In this document: piece after piece, positions 33,186 to 40,913 of the stretch
Position numbering within the stretch: the stretch's first letter is position 1
How the letters are laid out: each line of letters starts with the position of its first letter
Source of the DNA: JAXLRU01 sp046330935
Lineage (GTDB): Bacteria > Actinomycetota > Actinomycetes > Actinomycetales > Kineosporiaceae
Assembly (NCBI GenBank): GCA_046330935.1
Contig: JAXLRU010000013.1
Span: 10,055-74,054, forward strand
Direction of reading: 5' to 3'
Length of the DNA stretch: 64,000 nt
Position numbers and translations under genes: made by a program
The notes under the pieces: generated by a model
The model's database searches: none
Told to the model about the DNA's origin: nothing
What the model saw: only the letters and a program-made list of their open reading frames with translations

Positions 33186-33396
33186 ACGTTTCGGCGACAG
33201 GTGAGCGCGCGTGTCGGCGTCGCTACGCGCGAGGGCTGCGGGCAGTGCACACTGAGCCCGCACCGGTGTCCGGAAGCGGGCGTCGGCGGCTCCTGACGAC
33301 GGCGTCGGGAGCGCCGGGCTCGCCCGGGCACGCCAGCACCGATCAGTGACCGAGACGACCGGACCGACCGCGCAAGGGCGCGCACGAGGTGGAGCG

Positions 33397-34227
33397 ATGA
33401 CGACGACGACCGGCCAGGCCGCCGCCCCCGCCGCAGCAGCAGTGCGGCTCCCCGCGCACGAGACGGGCACCGCCCGCCCCGGCCCGCACCTCCACCGCCA
33501 CACCGAGGCCGCCCTCGGCACGGTGTTCTCCTTCGCGGTGTCCTGCTTCGACGACCCGGCCGGGCGCGCTCGCGCCGCCGACGCCGTCGCCGCCGCATGC
33601 GCCGTCCTGCACCGCCTCGAGGCGGCCTGGGACCCCTACGCCGAGGGGAGCGTCGTGTCGCGCCTGCGCGCCGGGCAGCAGGTCGACCCCGACCTCGACG
33701 ACCCCGACGGCACCCTCGGCATCGACGTCGTGCTGCGCCGCTGCGCCGCCGCCCAGCGCCTGACCAAGGGCACCTACGACGCCTGGCGCGGCCCCGACGG
33801 CTTCGACCCCTCGGCCGTCGTGCGCGGCTGGGCCGTGGAGCGCGCCGTCGCCCGCTTGGAGCAGGCCGGTTTCCACGACCTCGTGCTGGGCGGCGGCGGC
33901 GACGTCACCGTCCGCGGCAGCTCGCCCGACGGCGACGGCTGGGTCATCGACCTGCGCGACCCCCGCGACGGCGGGCAGGTCGGGCGGGTGCGCCTGTCCG
34001 GGCGCGCCGCGGTCGCCTCGTGCGGCGGCGACGCCGCGAGCGACACCGCCGGGGTCAGCGTGGTGGGGCCCGAGCTGGGCTGGTGCGACGTGATCGCCTC
34101 CTCCCTGCTCGCCGAGGGCTCGGTGGCCACCCCCTGGCTGGCCAGCGTCCCCACGTACCGGGCGCTCGGCATCGGCGTCGACGGCACCCTCACCGGTGAC
34201 CTCGTCGCCGAGCTCGTCGAGGACTAG
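33397..34227 (+). CDS. Divergent ApbE-like protein lacking the HxxDP loop
   Basis: A 276-residue protein from ATG 33397, after GAGGTGGAG. ApbE family features include ALGTVFSFAV near the start, WDPYAEGSVVSRLRAG, TKGTYDAWRGPDGFDP, VVRGWAVERAVARLEQAGF and LGGGGDVTVRG. However, the canonical TSG...HxxDPxTG segment is replaced by ASCGGDAASDTAG, and the terminal metal motif reads CDVIASSLL with Ser where Thr is expected. It may be inactive, have altered specificity or serve another role. It stands alone, 11 kb from the flavin cluster and next to the IS island. Some Asp/Thr loss could also reflect ongoing decay. Confidence 0.72.
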   Translation: MTTTTGQAAAPAAAAVRLPAHETGTARPGPHLHRHTEAALGTVFSFAVSCFDDPAGRARAADAVAAACAVLHRLEAAWDPYAEGSVVSRLRAGQQVDPDLDDPDGTLGIDVVLRRCAAAQRLTKGTYDAWRGPDGFDPSAVVRGWAVERAVARLEQAGFHDLVLGGGGDVTVRGSSPDGDGWVIDLRDPRDGGQVGRVRLSGRAAVASCGGDAASDTAGVSVVGPELGWCDVIASSLLAEGSVATPWLASVPTYRALGIGVDGTLTGDLVAELVED

Positions 34228-34341
34228 GACGTCGACGAGACCTCACATCCCGTCCGACGCGCAGGGGCAGTCGCCCTCGCCCCTGTGGGCTGAGCCGATC
34301 GGGAGGGGTGTCCGGTAAACGGTGGGCGGCGCTCGGCGTTC

Positions 34342-34670
34342 CTAGATCGTTGAGGGGTTGATGCGTCCTTCGAAGGTGATGGCGAGGCGTTGAGGGCGGC
34401 CTTCCACCTGATCACCCATCGTGCCCTACCCCTGGGGGTGGGTCGAGGGAACGGGTCACGAGGTAGAGGCACTTCAGGGCCGCGGCATCGTGGGGGAAGT
34501 GCCCGCGGGCCCGCACCGCCCGGCGGTAGCGCGCGTTCAGGGACTCGATCGCGTTCGTCGTGCAGATGATCTTCCGTATCTCCACGTCCTAGTCCAGGAA
34601 CGCCCACGTTCTCCGTCCAGGCTGACCGCCACAGCCGCACTGCGGCGGGGTACTTGCCCTCCCACGTGTG
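34342..34670 (-). pseudogene. IS256 transposase, C-terminal portion
   Basis: Read on the minus strand from the ISL3 insertion point: FAHTWEGKYPAAVRLWRSAW, then (after a frameshift and an in-frame TAG) DVEIRKIICTTNAIESLNAR with the third catalytic residue (Glu of NAIES), RRAVRARGHFPHDAAALKCL, and after further shifts WKAALNA and FEGRINPSTI ending at the TAG at 34342-34344. At least two frameshifts plus a nonsense codon are present, so no functional transposase can be made. Confidence 0.75.
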
Positions 34671-34678
34671 GGCGAACT
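34671..34678. repeat. Left target-site duplication of the ISL3 element
   Basis: GGCGAACT directly before the left inverted repeat is repeated exactly at 36109-36116 after the right one. Eight bp is the usual duplication for ISL3-family insertions. Confidence 0.92.
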
Positions 34679-34700
34679 GGCTCTTCGGATTTCAGCGTGA
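34679..34700. repeat. Left terminal inverted repeat of ISL3 element
   Basis: Begins GGCTCTTCGGATTTCAGCG; its reverse complement matches 36087-36108 at 21 of 22 positions. Confidence 0.92.
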
Positions 34701-36048
34701 TGCCTGGTGTTGACCTGGGTGTTCACGCTGCCGTCCGGCGGCGCTGGCGAGGAGGATACGGGTCTTGTAGTGGTGGGGGTTGCGGTAGCCGCGGCCGGTG
34801 CGCTTGATCTGCTTGATGGTGGTGTTGGCGGCTTCGGTGCGGGCGTTGGTGACGCCGGTGATGACGAGGACTTCGATGGCGGGCCACCAGGTGGTGATGG
34901 TCGCGGCGAGCCGGTCGGTTTCGGGCATCGCGGCAGCGGTGACGGCGTCGGTGAACAGGTCCCGACGGTGGTCGAGGTCGGTGAGGGTGGTGGCGTGGAG
35001 GAGGTGGCGGAGGCGTTCCTTCACCGCCCACGCGGCGGCGATCTCCTGGGTGGGGTCGTCGGCGGTGAACGTCGCCCGGAGCCGGGCCAGGCCGGCTGGG
35101 CTGAGGGTGTCCCCAGCGCGAAGCAGGAGTCGCCGGTTGGTCCAGACCGGGTCGATCCCGCGGCCGCGGCGGCCCTTGGTCTGGCGGGCGAGGCGCTGCC
35201 GGACCCGGGTCAGGGTGTCGTTGGCGAGTTGACCAGGTGGAACGCGTCGACACTGACCGCCGCCTGCGGGAGCTGGTCACGTAGTGCGGCGCGGAACGCC
35301 GCAGAGGGGTCGATCGCGACGACCTCGATCCGGTCCCGCCACTCCTGCGGCCTGGCCGCCAGCCACGCAGCGACCCCGGCGGCGCCGCGTCCGTCGACCA
35401 CGCCGAGGACGCCCCCGGTGTCGACGTCGACGATCGTCGACATCCAGGGCTCGTACCGGCGCCAGGTGCCGTGTTCGTCGCGCCAGTACCGCACCGACCG
35501 GTAGCGGTGCTCGTCGATGCCCAGTCGCCGCGGGCTGGCCGCGTCGGGGTCGATGCCGAGCAGGGCGGCGGCGTTGAGGACGGCCTGGACCGTCCACCAC
35601 GACACCCCGTACGAGGCGGCGACCTCGGCGACGGACCGCCCGGCCAGGACCGCGGTGAGCAGCTGCTCCCGCAGGCGGGCGGTGGTCCTGGCGGGCCGGG
35701 ACCTGCCCGGTGACCTCCGCGAACGTCCGCCTCGGACAGCGTTGCTCCACACAGGCGAAGCGCGCCGGATCAGGACCACCCGTACGTGGCGGCGACCGGA
35801 ACGTCGCGCAGCCGTTGTCGGGTCCGTTGATGGACCCGCCCCGAGAGCACCCCACAGGTCGGGCAGCCCGCCTCGCCCTCGACGGAGGCGATCACCACCT
35901 CCCGGCCGCCTCCGGGCAGGTCGACCGCGCTCACCACGCGGTACCCGGGCAGGTCGAACAGCACACTCGCCGCATCCCGCGGCGAGCCCGTAGCGTTGTC
36001 CACGGCTCGTGGTCCTTCGATCTCGATGAGTGCCTCAGCAACACCCAT
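34692..36048 (-). pseudogene. ISL3-family transposase, multiply frameshifted
   Basis: The protein can be followed across three frames on the minus strand. From 36048: VEGEAGCPTCGVLSGRVHQR (zinc-binding N-terminus). Near 35770: FACVEQRCPRRTFAEVTGQV. From about 35690: LREQLLTAVLAGRSVAEVAA, GIDEHRYRSVRYWRDEHGTW and VVAIDPSAAFRAALRDQLPQ (catalytic core). From about 35240: DAFHLVQLANDTLTRVRQRL to the C-terminal TKARTEAAN-like region (here TNARTEAANTTIKQIKRTGR). At least three frame changes are needed, so the gene is broken, although the DDE core is otherwise well preserved. Confidence 0.82.
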
Positions 36049-36086
36049 CTCAGCGCAGGACCACGAGCCCCCTCACACGGGCCCGA

Positions 36087-36108
36087 TCACGCTCAAATCC
36101 GAAGAGCC
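36087..36108. repeat. Right terminal inverted repeat of ISL3 element
   Basis: Ends AAATCCGAAGAGCC, pairing with the left repeat at 34679-34700. Confidence 0.92.
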
Positions 36109-36116
36109 GGCGAACT
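36109..36116. repeat. Right target-site duplication of the ISL3 element
   Basis: GGCGAACT, identical to 34671-34678. Confidence 0.92.
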
Positions 36117-37043
36117 CGGCCAGCCGGGCCGCGGCATGCTCGGCGTTGACCGCGGTGTAGACGGGCTTGAGGTCACGGGCGATCTGGTCCCAGTCCTGCC
36201 GGGCGGCGTAGCGGAACGTGTTTCTGAGCAGGTGGATCACGCACGTTTGGACGTGGGTGTACTCCCACACGGGGGTGATCGCCTCGGGGAGGCCCTTGAG
36301 TCCGTCGCAGACCGCGATGCAGACGTCGCTCACGCCGCGGTTCTTGATCTCGGTGAGGACGTTCAGCCAGTACTTCGCGCCCTCACCGCCCTCGCCGGCC
36401 CAGATCCCGAGGATGTCCCGCTCCCCACGGGTCGTCACGCCGATGACCACGTAGAACAGCTTGTTCCTGACCTGACCGTCGCGGACCTTCACCACGATCG
36501 CGTCGATGAAGATCACCGGGTAGACGGGGTCCAGAGGCCGGACCTGCCACTCCGCCATCTCCGCGGTGACCTTGTCGGTGATCCGACTGATCGTGTCCTT
36601 GGAGACCGAGGCCCCGTAGACCTCGGCGAAGTGCGCGCTGATCTCCCCCGTCGTCAGGCCACGAGCGGTCACGGACAGGACCGGCTCGTCAACGCCGTCC
36701 AGGCGCCGCTGCCGCTTCTTCACGATCGTCGGGGTGAACGTGCCGTCACGGTCGCGGGGCACGTCGATCTCGACCGGTCCGATCTCGGTCAACACCGTCT
36801 TGGACCGGGTCCCGTTCCGCTCGTTCGCCCCTGCTTGCCTTGCCGGTCCCCGGGCTCGTAGCCCAGGTGCTCGGTCAGTTCCTCCTCCAGCGCGGTCTCC
36901 AGGACCTGCTTGGTCAACCCGGTCAACGGCCCGCCAGGGCCGACCAGCTCCACCCCGGCCTCACGCGCCTGGGCGACCAACCGCGCGGCGAACTCCTGCC
37001 TCTGCGTCTCATCGAGCGTCACAGGCTCGAGGATCTCCGTCAT
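36117..37043 (-). pseudogene. IS256 transposase, N-terminal and central portion
   Basis: From ATG 37043: a helical N-terminus with GGPLTGLTKQVLETALEEEL and TEHLGYEPGDRQGKQG, then a one-base deletion near 36810. The next frame continues VLTEIGPVEIDVPRDRDGTF, the first catalytic Asp in YPVIFIDAIVVKVRDGQVRN and the second in VCDGLKGLPEAI. It ends at RLAEFA where the ISL3 element interrupts it; the sequence resumes at 34670. The N-terminal frameshift means the gene was probably already dead, or has decayed, apart from the insertion. Confidence 0.8.
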
Positions 37044-37117
37044 GCCGCCTGCTTCCCCGCCAGACACCCGCCCGGCGTGTCAGGCCAAGCCCGCCCACCG
37101 TTGATCGGACAGACCCT

Positions 37118-37234
37118 TTCCTCCGCCAATACTTCCGCAAAGGCACCGACCTCTCCATCCACGCCCAAGCAGAACTCGACGCCGTCGGCGACGAAATCAA
37201 CGGCCCCCCGCGCAATCCTCGAGTTGACACCGCC
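37118..37234 (+). pseudogene. Remnant of an IS30-family element (3' end)
   Basis: The plus strand reads LRQYFRKGTDLSIHAQAELD then AVGDEINGPPRNPRV, clearly the C-terminus of an IS30-family transposase like the copy at 37561-38561. After about 55 missing bases relative to that copy it ends with TTGACACCGCC (37224-37234), the IS30-type terminal repeat. Its upstream portion is gone and it directly abuts the IS256 end. Confidence 0.8.
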
Positions 37235-37310
37235 CCCCCTTCTGTCGCTAAGCTCGCCCCCAAGCGGGAGACGAGTATATTCCCTGACATCGCGACAATC
37301 GGAGAGATTT

Positions 37311-37553
37311 GTGATCTTTCATTCAATGATGCGGAGTGCGGCATGCCTGCTCATGAGCGCAACGACTGCATTGATGTTGACACCTGTTGCACATGCGGAG
37401 CCTAGCAGTTCCTCAATACGGGTGGCGACCGCAACCCCCAGTAGCGGATACCCCACGACGGAAGTAACCGTGAAGTTCGACGCAGCGCTTAGTTCCGCCC
37501 AACAAAAGAAGATTCAGCGCGCCATCAGGCAAGGTATTGAGAATACGACACCC
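37311..37553 (+). pseudogene. 5' part of a secreted-protein gene split by IS30
   Basis: From GTG 37311, with GGAGAG four nt upstream, it encodes signal peptide MRSAACLLMSATTALMLTPV then AHA-EPSS, and a mature start EVTVKFDAALSSAQQKKIQR then AIRQGIENTTP. The frame runs into the IS30 end at 37554. Base composition is clearly lower in GC than neighbouring genes, with codons such as ATA, AAA and AGT. A TATATT -10-like element lies near 37276. The remainder resumes at 38658. No known family was recognised. Confidence 0.65.
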
Positions 37554-38657
37554 GGCGGTGTCAAGTGGTGGGTGCACCAGTTGATGCCTGGAGTAGGCGG
37601 TTGAGTTCTTCGGTGGGTTTCATCCAGTTGAGGGTGGCGCGGGGGTCGTTGAGTTCGTCGGCGACGGCGTCGAGTTCGGCTTGGGTGTAGCCGGAGAGGT
37701 CGGTGCCCTTGGGGAAGTATTGGCGGAGGAGGCCGTTGGTGTTCTCGTTGGTGCCGCGCTGCCAGGGCTTGTGGGGGTCGCAGAAGAACACGGGGACGCC
37801 GGAGACAATGGTGAACTTCGCGTGAGCGGCCATCTCCTTGCCCTGGTCCCAGGTGATGGACTTGCGGAGGAACTCGGGCAGGGTGGCGATCTTCGCGGCG
37901 AGCAGGATCGCGCACCGTTCGGCTGTGCGGTCGTAGGGGACCCGTACGAGCATCGCGTACCGGGTGGTCCGCTCGACGAGCGTCATGATCTGCGACTTCC
38001 CGCCGGCGCCGATGATCAGGTCGCCTTCCCAGTGTCCGGGCACGGCCCGGTCAGCACCTCCGCGGGCCGCTCACTGATGTTGACCATGCCGACGATCTGG
38101 CCCTTGACCTGGGCGATCCTCGACGACGGTACGCGCCGGGTCCGGCCCTGACGCAGGCTGATCTTCAGTTGGGTCCGCAGTTCCCCGCGAGCCTGCAGGT
38201 ACAGGCACTGGTAGATCGTCTCGTGGGACACCCGCATAGTCTCGTCGTCGGGATGGTCCACCCGCAGCCGGCGGCTGATCTCGGCCGGGGACCACTTCCT
38301 GCCCAGGCCGGCGTTGACCGCGTCGTGCAGCCGCTGCGACGCCACGAGGACCCGCTCCTTCGGCCGTCCCCGTTGGGCATCAGCGCGCTTCTGCGCCACG
38401 ACCGCCCGGTAGGCCTCACGGCCACCGTTACGCGCGACCTCCCGACAAACCACCCCGTGATTGCGGCCCAGCACCACCGCTATCCCACGGAAACTGGACC
38501 CCGCCGCGATCCCCCGAGAAATCATTTCCCGATCGGCAACGGTCAATTCCACGCCACGCATCCCGATCGCACCAATTCTCGTATCCGACGATCCCGAAAC
38601 CTGCGCTATCCTACCGCCAGGCCGGAATCCCGTGCGGTGCACTCACCCTATGACGCC
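37554..38657 (-). mobile_element. IS30-family insertion sequence
   Basis: About 1.1 kb. The left end begins GGCGGTGTCAAGTGGTGGGT; the right end near 38636-38657 reads GGTGCACTCACCCTATGACG, which matches the reverse of the left end (GGTGCACCCACCACTTGACA) at most positions, so terminal repeats are recognisable though imperfect. It carries one minus-strand transposase gene with a frameshift. It sits inside the secreted-protein gene 37311-39101. The exact ends and 2-3 bp target duplication cannot be fixed by eye. Confidence 0.72.
37561..38561 (-). pseudogene. IS30-family transposase, frameshifted
   Basis: From ATG 38561: LTVADREMISRGIAAGSSFR and GRNHGVVCREVARNGGREAY (helix-turn-helix region), then SHETIYQCLYLQARGELRTQ. 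Near 38041 a one-base deletion turns EVADRAVPGHWEGDLIIGAG into EVLTGPCPDTGKAT and a stop. The second frame has the catalytic Asp in HWEGDLIIG, LPEFLRKSITWDQGKEM with the second Asp, and NENTNGLLRQYFPKGTDLSG with the last Glu. Apart from the single deletion the DDE residues are intact, so decay is recent. Confidence 0.85.
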
Positions 38658-39101
38658 AAGCCCGCCCTTCCGGCAGCTCCTCCTGACCTTTCGCCAATGG
38701 CAGCACCAGACGGCGCCCAGTTGTACTGCAGCAGGTATTACGACTTCACGGACTCCAACGGGAGCTACAGCATTCAGCATGCGTGCGGAGCGACCACCGC
38801 TCCTTGGGGCTTCACCATTTCTCCGTACTGGTGCTCGGTTGCGGCCGGAACCGTATCGGAGTCGGGCATGGCTTGGACAAGGAATGGCAGGACGATGCCG
38901 CGCCAGTCGCCACATTCAGTCGCCTGTCTTTACGTTTTTCACGGCACGTACAACCCGGCATACAATAACGACTCCATCACTTACAGTGATAGTTTCACTT
39001 TCCCTGTGGTCATCAGCGGCAGACACGGAACCGCAACGTTGTCGATCAAGGGAAGCATGACGTTCCTTCCCTACCGCTGCGCTCCCGGCACCACCTGTTG
39101 A
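38658..39101 (+). pseudogene. 3' part of the secreted-protein gene split by IS30
   Basis: Downstream of the IS30 end the frame reads KPALPAAPPDLSPMAAPDGA, CSRYYDFTDSNGSYSIQHAC, GFTISPYWCSVAAGTVSESG and ends FLPYRCAPGTTC. It is rich in Tyr, Ser and paired Cys, like small secreted disulfide-bonded proteins. Composition is lower in GC, matching the 5' part at 37311-37553. Joined, the two parts give a protein of roughly 225 residues. No start or ribosome site is visible for separate expression, and no family was recognised. Confidence 0.65.
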
Positions 39102-39112
39102 CCTGATGGTGC

Positions 39113-39155
39113 TTGGGGTCAGCTTCATAGGCGTCATTGACGAAGCTGACCCCAA
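39113..39155. terminator. Bidirectional hairpin between convergent genes
   Basis: TTGGGGTCAGCTTC (39113-39126) and GAAGCTGACCCCAA (39142-39155) form a perfect 14-bp stem with a 15-nt loop. It lies between the 3' end of the split secreted gene and the end of the minus-strand gene 39134-39508, whose stop codon falls in the loop. Confidence 0.7.
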
Positions 39156-39508
39156 CCGAAACGGCTCTCGCTTATCCAATCCTGCATGTCACTCTTGAAT
39201 CGTTCAGACCTTTGTGTTTCCGATTCTTCGCCCCCCGCATTCACTAAGAAGCGGAAGTGCTCCCCCTCGCCCGCTTCCACGTGGATCCAGCCTTCTCCTT
39301 CAGCAGTGGCGAAAGCTCGAACACGCTTGAGTTCTCCTGGTCGCAGGAGATGATTCGTGATGTCGCGGGCGAAGTCGCAAAGAAACTTCTCGGCGAGCAT
39401 ACTCGGCCACGCATGGTGAGACTCGTCCACATCCCACGAGTTCGGTTCATCCATGCGAATGAGCATACGCCCGGAAAGGCGAACCACCAAGCGATCCAGC
39501 GACTCCAC
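39134..39508 (-). CDS. Hypothetical 124-residue protein of lower GC
   Basis: From GTG 39508 (ATGs at 39466 and 39454 are alternatives). The composition is protein-like: SWDVDESHHAWPSMLAEKFL, CDFARDITNHLLRPGELKRV, GWIHVEAGEGEHFRFLVNAG and RFKSDMQDWISESRFGWGQL. No signal peptide or membrane helix is seen, and no family was recognised. The codon use includes many A/T-ending codons, unlike the neighbouring core genes, so it probably arrived with the island. It converges on the split secreted-protein gene and ends within the shared hairpin. Confidence 0.55.
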   Translation of the reverse strand: MESLDRLVVRLSGRMLIRMDEPNSWDVDESHHAWPSMLAEKFLCDFARDITNHLLRPGELKRVRAFATAEGEGWIHVEAGEGEHFRFLVNAGGEESETQRSERFKSDMQDWISESRFGWGQLRQ

Positions 39509-39714
39509 CCGAGTCGGGCGAGACCTCCGGCTGTCGCTGCCGACTGGCAGAGCACCCGGGACTCCTCGATCGAGCCCGGATCTTTCGGGTCTGTCCGGAA
39601 CTTTGTGTGCCGGGGTCGGCGTGGGTGCCCTGGGTAGGTAAGGGGACTGCTACGGGTTCGGTTGGCACAGCAGTGTGCCAGCGGCCAGGACCGAGTCGTG
39701 CTTCACTGCCCGGC
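39509..39714. other. Edge of the island; no gene recognised
   Basis: Contains a small hairpin, TGGCACA-GCAG-TGTGCCA (39663-39680), about 35 nt before the HAD gene, and otherwise nothing I can identify. GC bias returns to core-like values from about 39600. Confidence 0.45.
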
Positions 39715-40389
39715 GTGCCCGCTGCCGTGTCCCCTCCTCCCGGCCCCGTCGTGGGGTTCGACCTCGACCTGACCCTCGTGGACTCGGCCGGCGGGATCGC
39801 CGCCACCCTGCAGGCGTGCGGGGTGCCCACGACGGCCGCCGAGGTGGTGCCCCACGTGGGCCTGCCGCTGGAGCAGGTGATCGCGGCGCGGCTGGCCGCG
39901 CTGTCCCGTCCCGCCGAACCGCGAGTCGTCGCCGCGCTGGTCGAGGACTACCGCGCCCGCTACCCGCAGACGGGCATCCCCGGCACCCGGCCGCTGCCCG
40001 GGGCCGCGTCCGCGCTGGAGGCGGTGCGCGCCCTGGTCGGGCGGGTCGCCGTCGTCTCGGCCAAGGCCCCGCACCTGCTGGAGGCGATGCTGGTCGAGGT
40101 GGGGCTGGACGACGCGGTCGACGTCACCGGCGGCGGGCTGTTCGCCGAGGCCAAGGGCCGGTTGCTGGCCGAGCTCGGCGCGCACGTCTACGTCGGCGAC
40201 CACCCCGGGGACGTCGTCGCGGCCCACACCTGCGGTGCGCTCGCCGTCGGCGTCGCGACCGGCCCGTGCACCCTCGCGCAGCTGCGCGAGGCGGGCGCGG
40301 ACGTCGCGTTGGCCGACCTCACGGGGTTCGGGGTCTGGCTGGGGGACTGGTGGGCGCGACGGAACGAAACCGGTGGACTCCACCGTTAG
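39715..40389 (+). CDS. HAD-superfamily phosphatase (phosphoglycolate-phosphatase-like)
   Basis: About 224 residues if translation starts at GTG 39715; GTG 39727 is also possible and neither has a good ribosome site. HAD motif I is GFDLDLTLVDSA, with the nucleophile and acid Asp pair. A helical cap follows (LQACGVPTTAAEVVPHVGLP). Motif II is RVAVVSAKAPHL, the motif III Lys is in AEAKGRLL and the metal-binding Asp is in VYVGDHPGDVVAA. It is likely a cytoplasmic small-molecule phosphatase; the substrate is unknown. It lies 117 nt before the cold-shock gene, a neighbour relation common in actinobacteria. Confidence 0.82.
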   Translation: MPAAVSPPPGPVVGFDLDLTLVDSAGGIAATLQACGVPTTAAEVVPHVGLPLEQVIAARLAALSRPAEPRVVAALVEDYRARYPQTGIPGTRPLPGAASALEAVRALVGRVAVVSAKAPHLLEAMLVEVGLDDAVDVTGGGLFAEAKGRLLAELGAHVYVGDHPGDVVAAHTCGALAVGVATGPCTLAQLREAGADVALADLTGFGVWLGDWWARRNETGGLHR

Positions 40390-40506
40390 CCTGGTCCGTG
40401 GCGGACCTTCCGCCCCGCCGCCGTCGCCGGACGCGCGCGCCGAGTCCCTCGGCCGCGGCCTGCCGCGACGGCCGCGACGTGACCGGACGAGGCAGAGGTT
40501 CTCAAG

Positions 40507-40887
40507 GTGCCGACTGGCAAGGTGAAGTGGTTCGACGCCGACAAGGGGTTCGGCTTCTTGGCCAACGACGAGGGTGGCGAAGTCTTCGTCCACTCCTCCG
40601 CGTTGCCGGAGGGCTCCACCCTGAAGCCGGGCGCGCGGGTCGAGTTCGGGGTGGCCGAGGGCCGTCGCGGGCTCCAGGCGCTGTCGGTGCGCACGCTCGA
40701 GCCGCTGGTGTCGGTCGCGAAGAACACCCGTAAGCCGGCCGAGGACATGACGGTCATCGTCGAGGACGTCATCAAGCTGCTCGACGGCGTCTCCAACGGG
40801 CTGCGCCGCGGCCGCTACCCCGACAAGGGCACCGCGAAGAAGATCGCGACCGTGCTGCGCGCCGTCGCCGACGACCTGGAGGTCTGA
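40507..40887 (+). CDS. Cold-shock domain protein with C-terminal extension
   Basis: A 126-residue protein from GTG 40507. The first 66 residues are a cold-shock OB fold: GKVKWFDADKGFGFLANDEG (RNP1-like), EVFVHSSALP (RNP2-like) and VEFGVAEGRRGLQALSV. The C-terminal 55 residues (EDVIKLLDGVSNGLRRGRYP, KKIATVLRAVADDLEV) form a helical extension found in the longer actinobacterial Csp type. Family members bind single-stranded RNA and DNA. It faces the GGDEF/EAL gene tail to tail, with 26 nt between the stops. Confidence 0.88.
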   Translation: MPTGKVKWFDADKGFGFLANDEGGEVFVHSSALPEGSTLKPGARVEFGVAEGRRGLQALSVRTLEPLVSVAKNTRKPAEDMTVIVEDVIKLLDGVSNGLRRGRYPDKGTAKKIATVLRAVADDLEV

Positions 40888-40913
40888 GGCATCTGCGGCC
40901 GGGCCCGCAGGGA

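Larger units (their letters stand above)
33048..33396. other. 349-nt divergent intergenic region with palindromes
   Basis: Between the Helicase_C_3 gene and the second apbE-like gene. It contains TGATCGCGATCA (33118-33129) and CCACGT-T-ACGTGG (33173-33185), both perfect palindromes and plausible operators. No convincing small gene was found. Confidence 0.5.
34679..36108 (-). mobile_element. ISL3-family insertion sequence nested in IS256
   Basis: A 1430-bp element bounded by 22-bp inverted repeats (34679-34700 and 36087-36108) that match at 21 of 22 positions and begin GGCTCTTCGGATTT, the usual ISL3-type GGCTCTTC end. Perfect 8-bp direct repeats flank it. It was inserted into the IS256 transposase gene, so it is the younger of the two. 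Its own transposase is frameshifted, so it is probably immobile unless helped in trans. Confidence 0.92.
34305..37115 (-). mobile_element. IS256-family element, interrupted and frameshifted
   Basis: The ends form imperfect terminal inverted repeats: TGTCCGGTAAACGGTGGGCG from 34309 and, reversed, TGTCCGATCAACGGTGGGCG ending at 37112 (two mismatches over 20-21 bases). Between them lies a minus-strand IS256/Mutator-type transposase gene split by an ISL3-family element at 34679-36108. Without that insert and one 8-bp duplication the element is about 1.37 kb, normal for IS256 family members. I found no target duplication around the outer ends, so one flank has been rearranged. Confidence 0.75.

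Noticed and set aside
36780..36830. Programmed frameshift in the IS256 transposase
   Set aside because: IS256 members use a single frame, no slippery heptamer is evident, and the same gene has further frameshifts and a stop, so decay is the simpler explanation.
39663..39680. Hairpin before the HAD gene considered as a tRNA or small RNA
   Set aside because: Only one short stem; no cloverleaf, T-loop or terminator follows.
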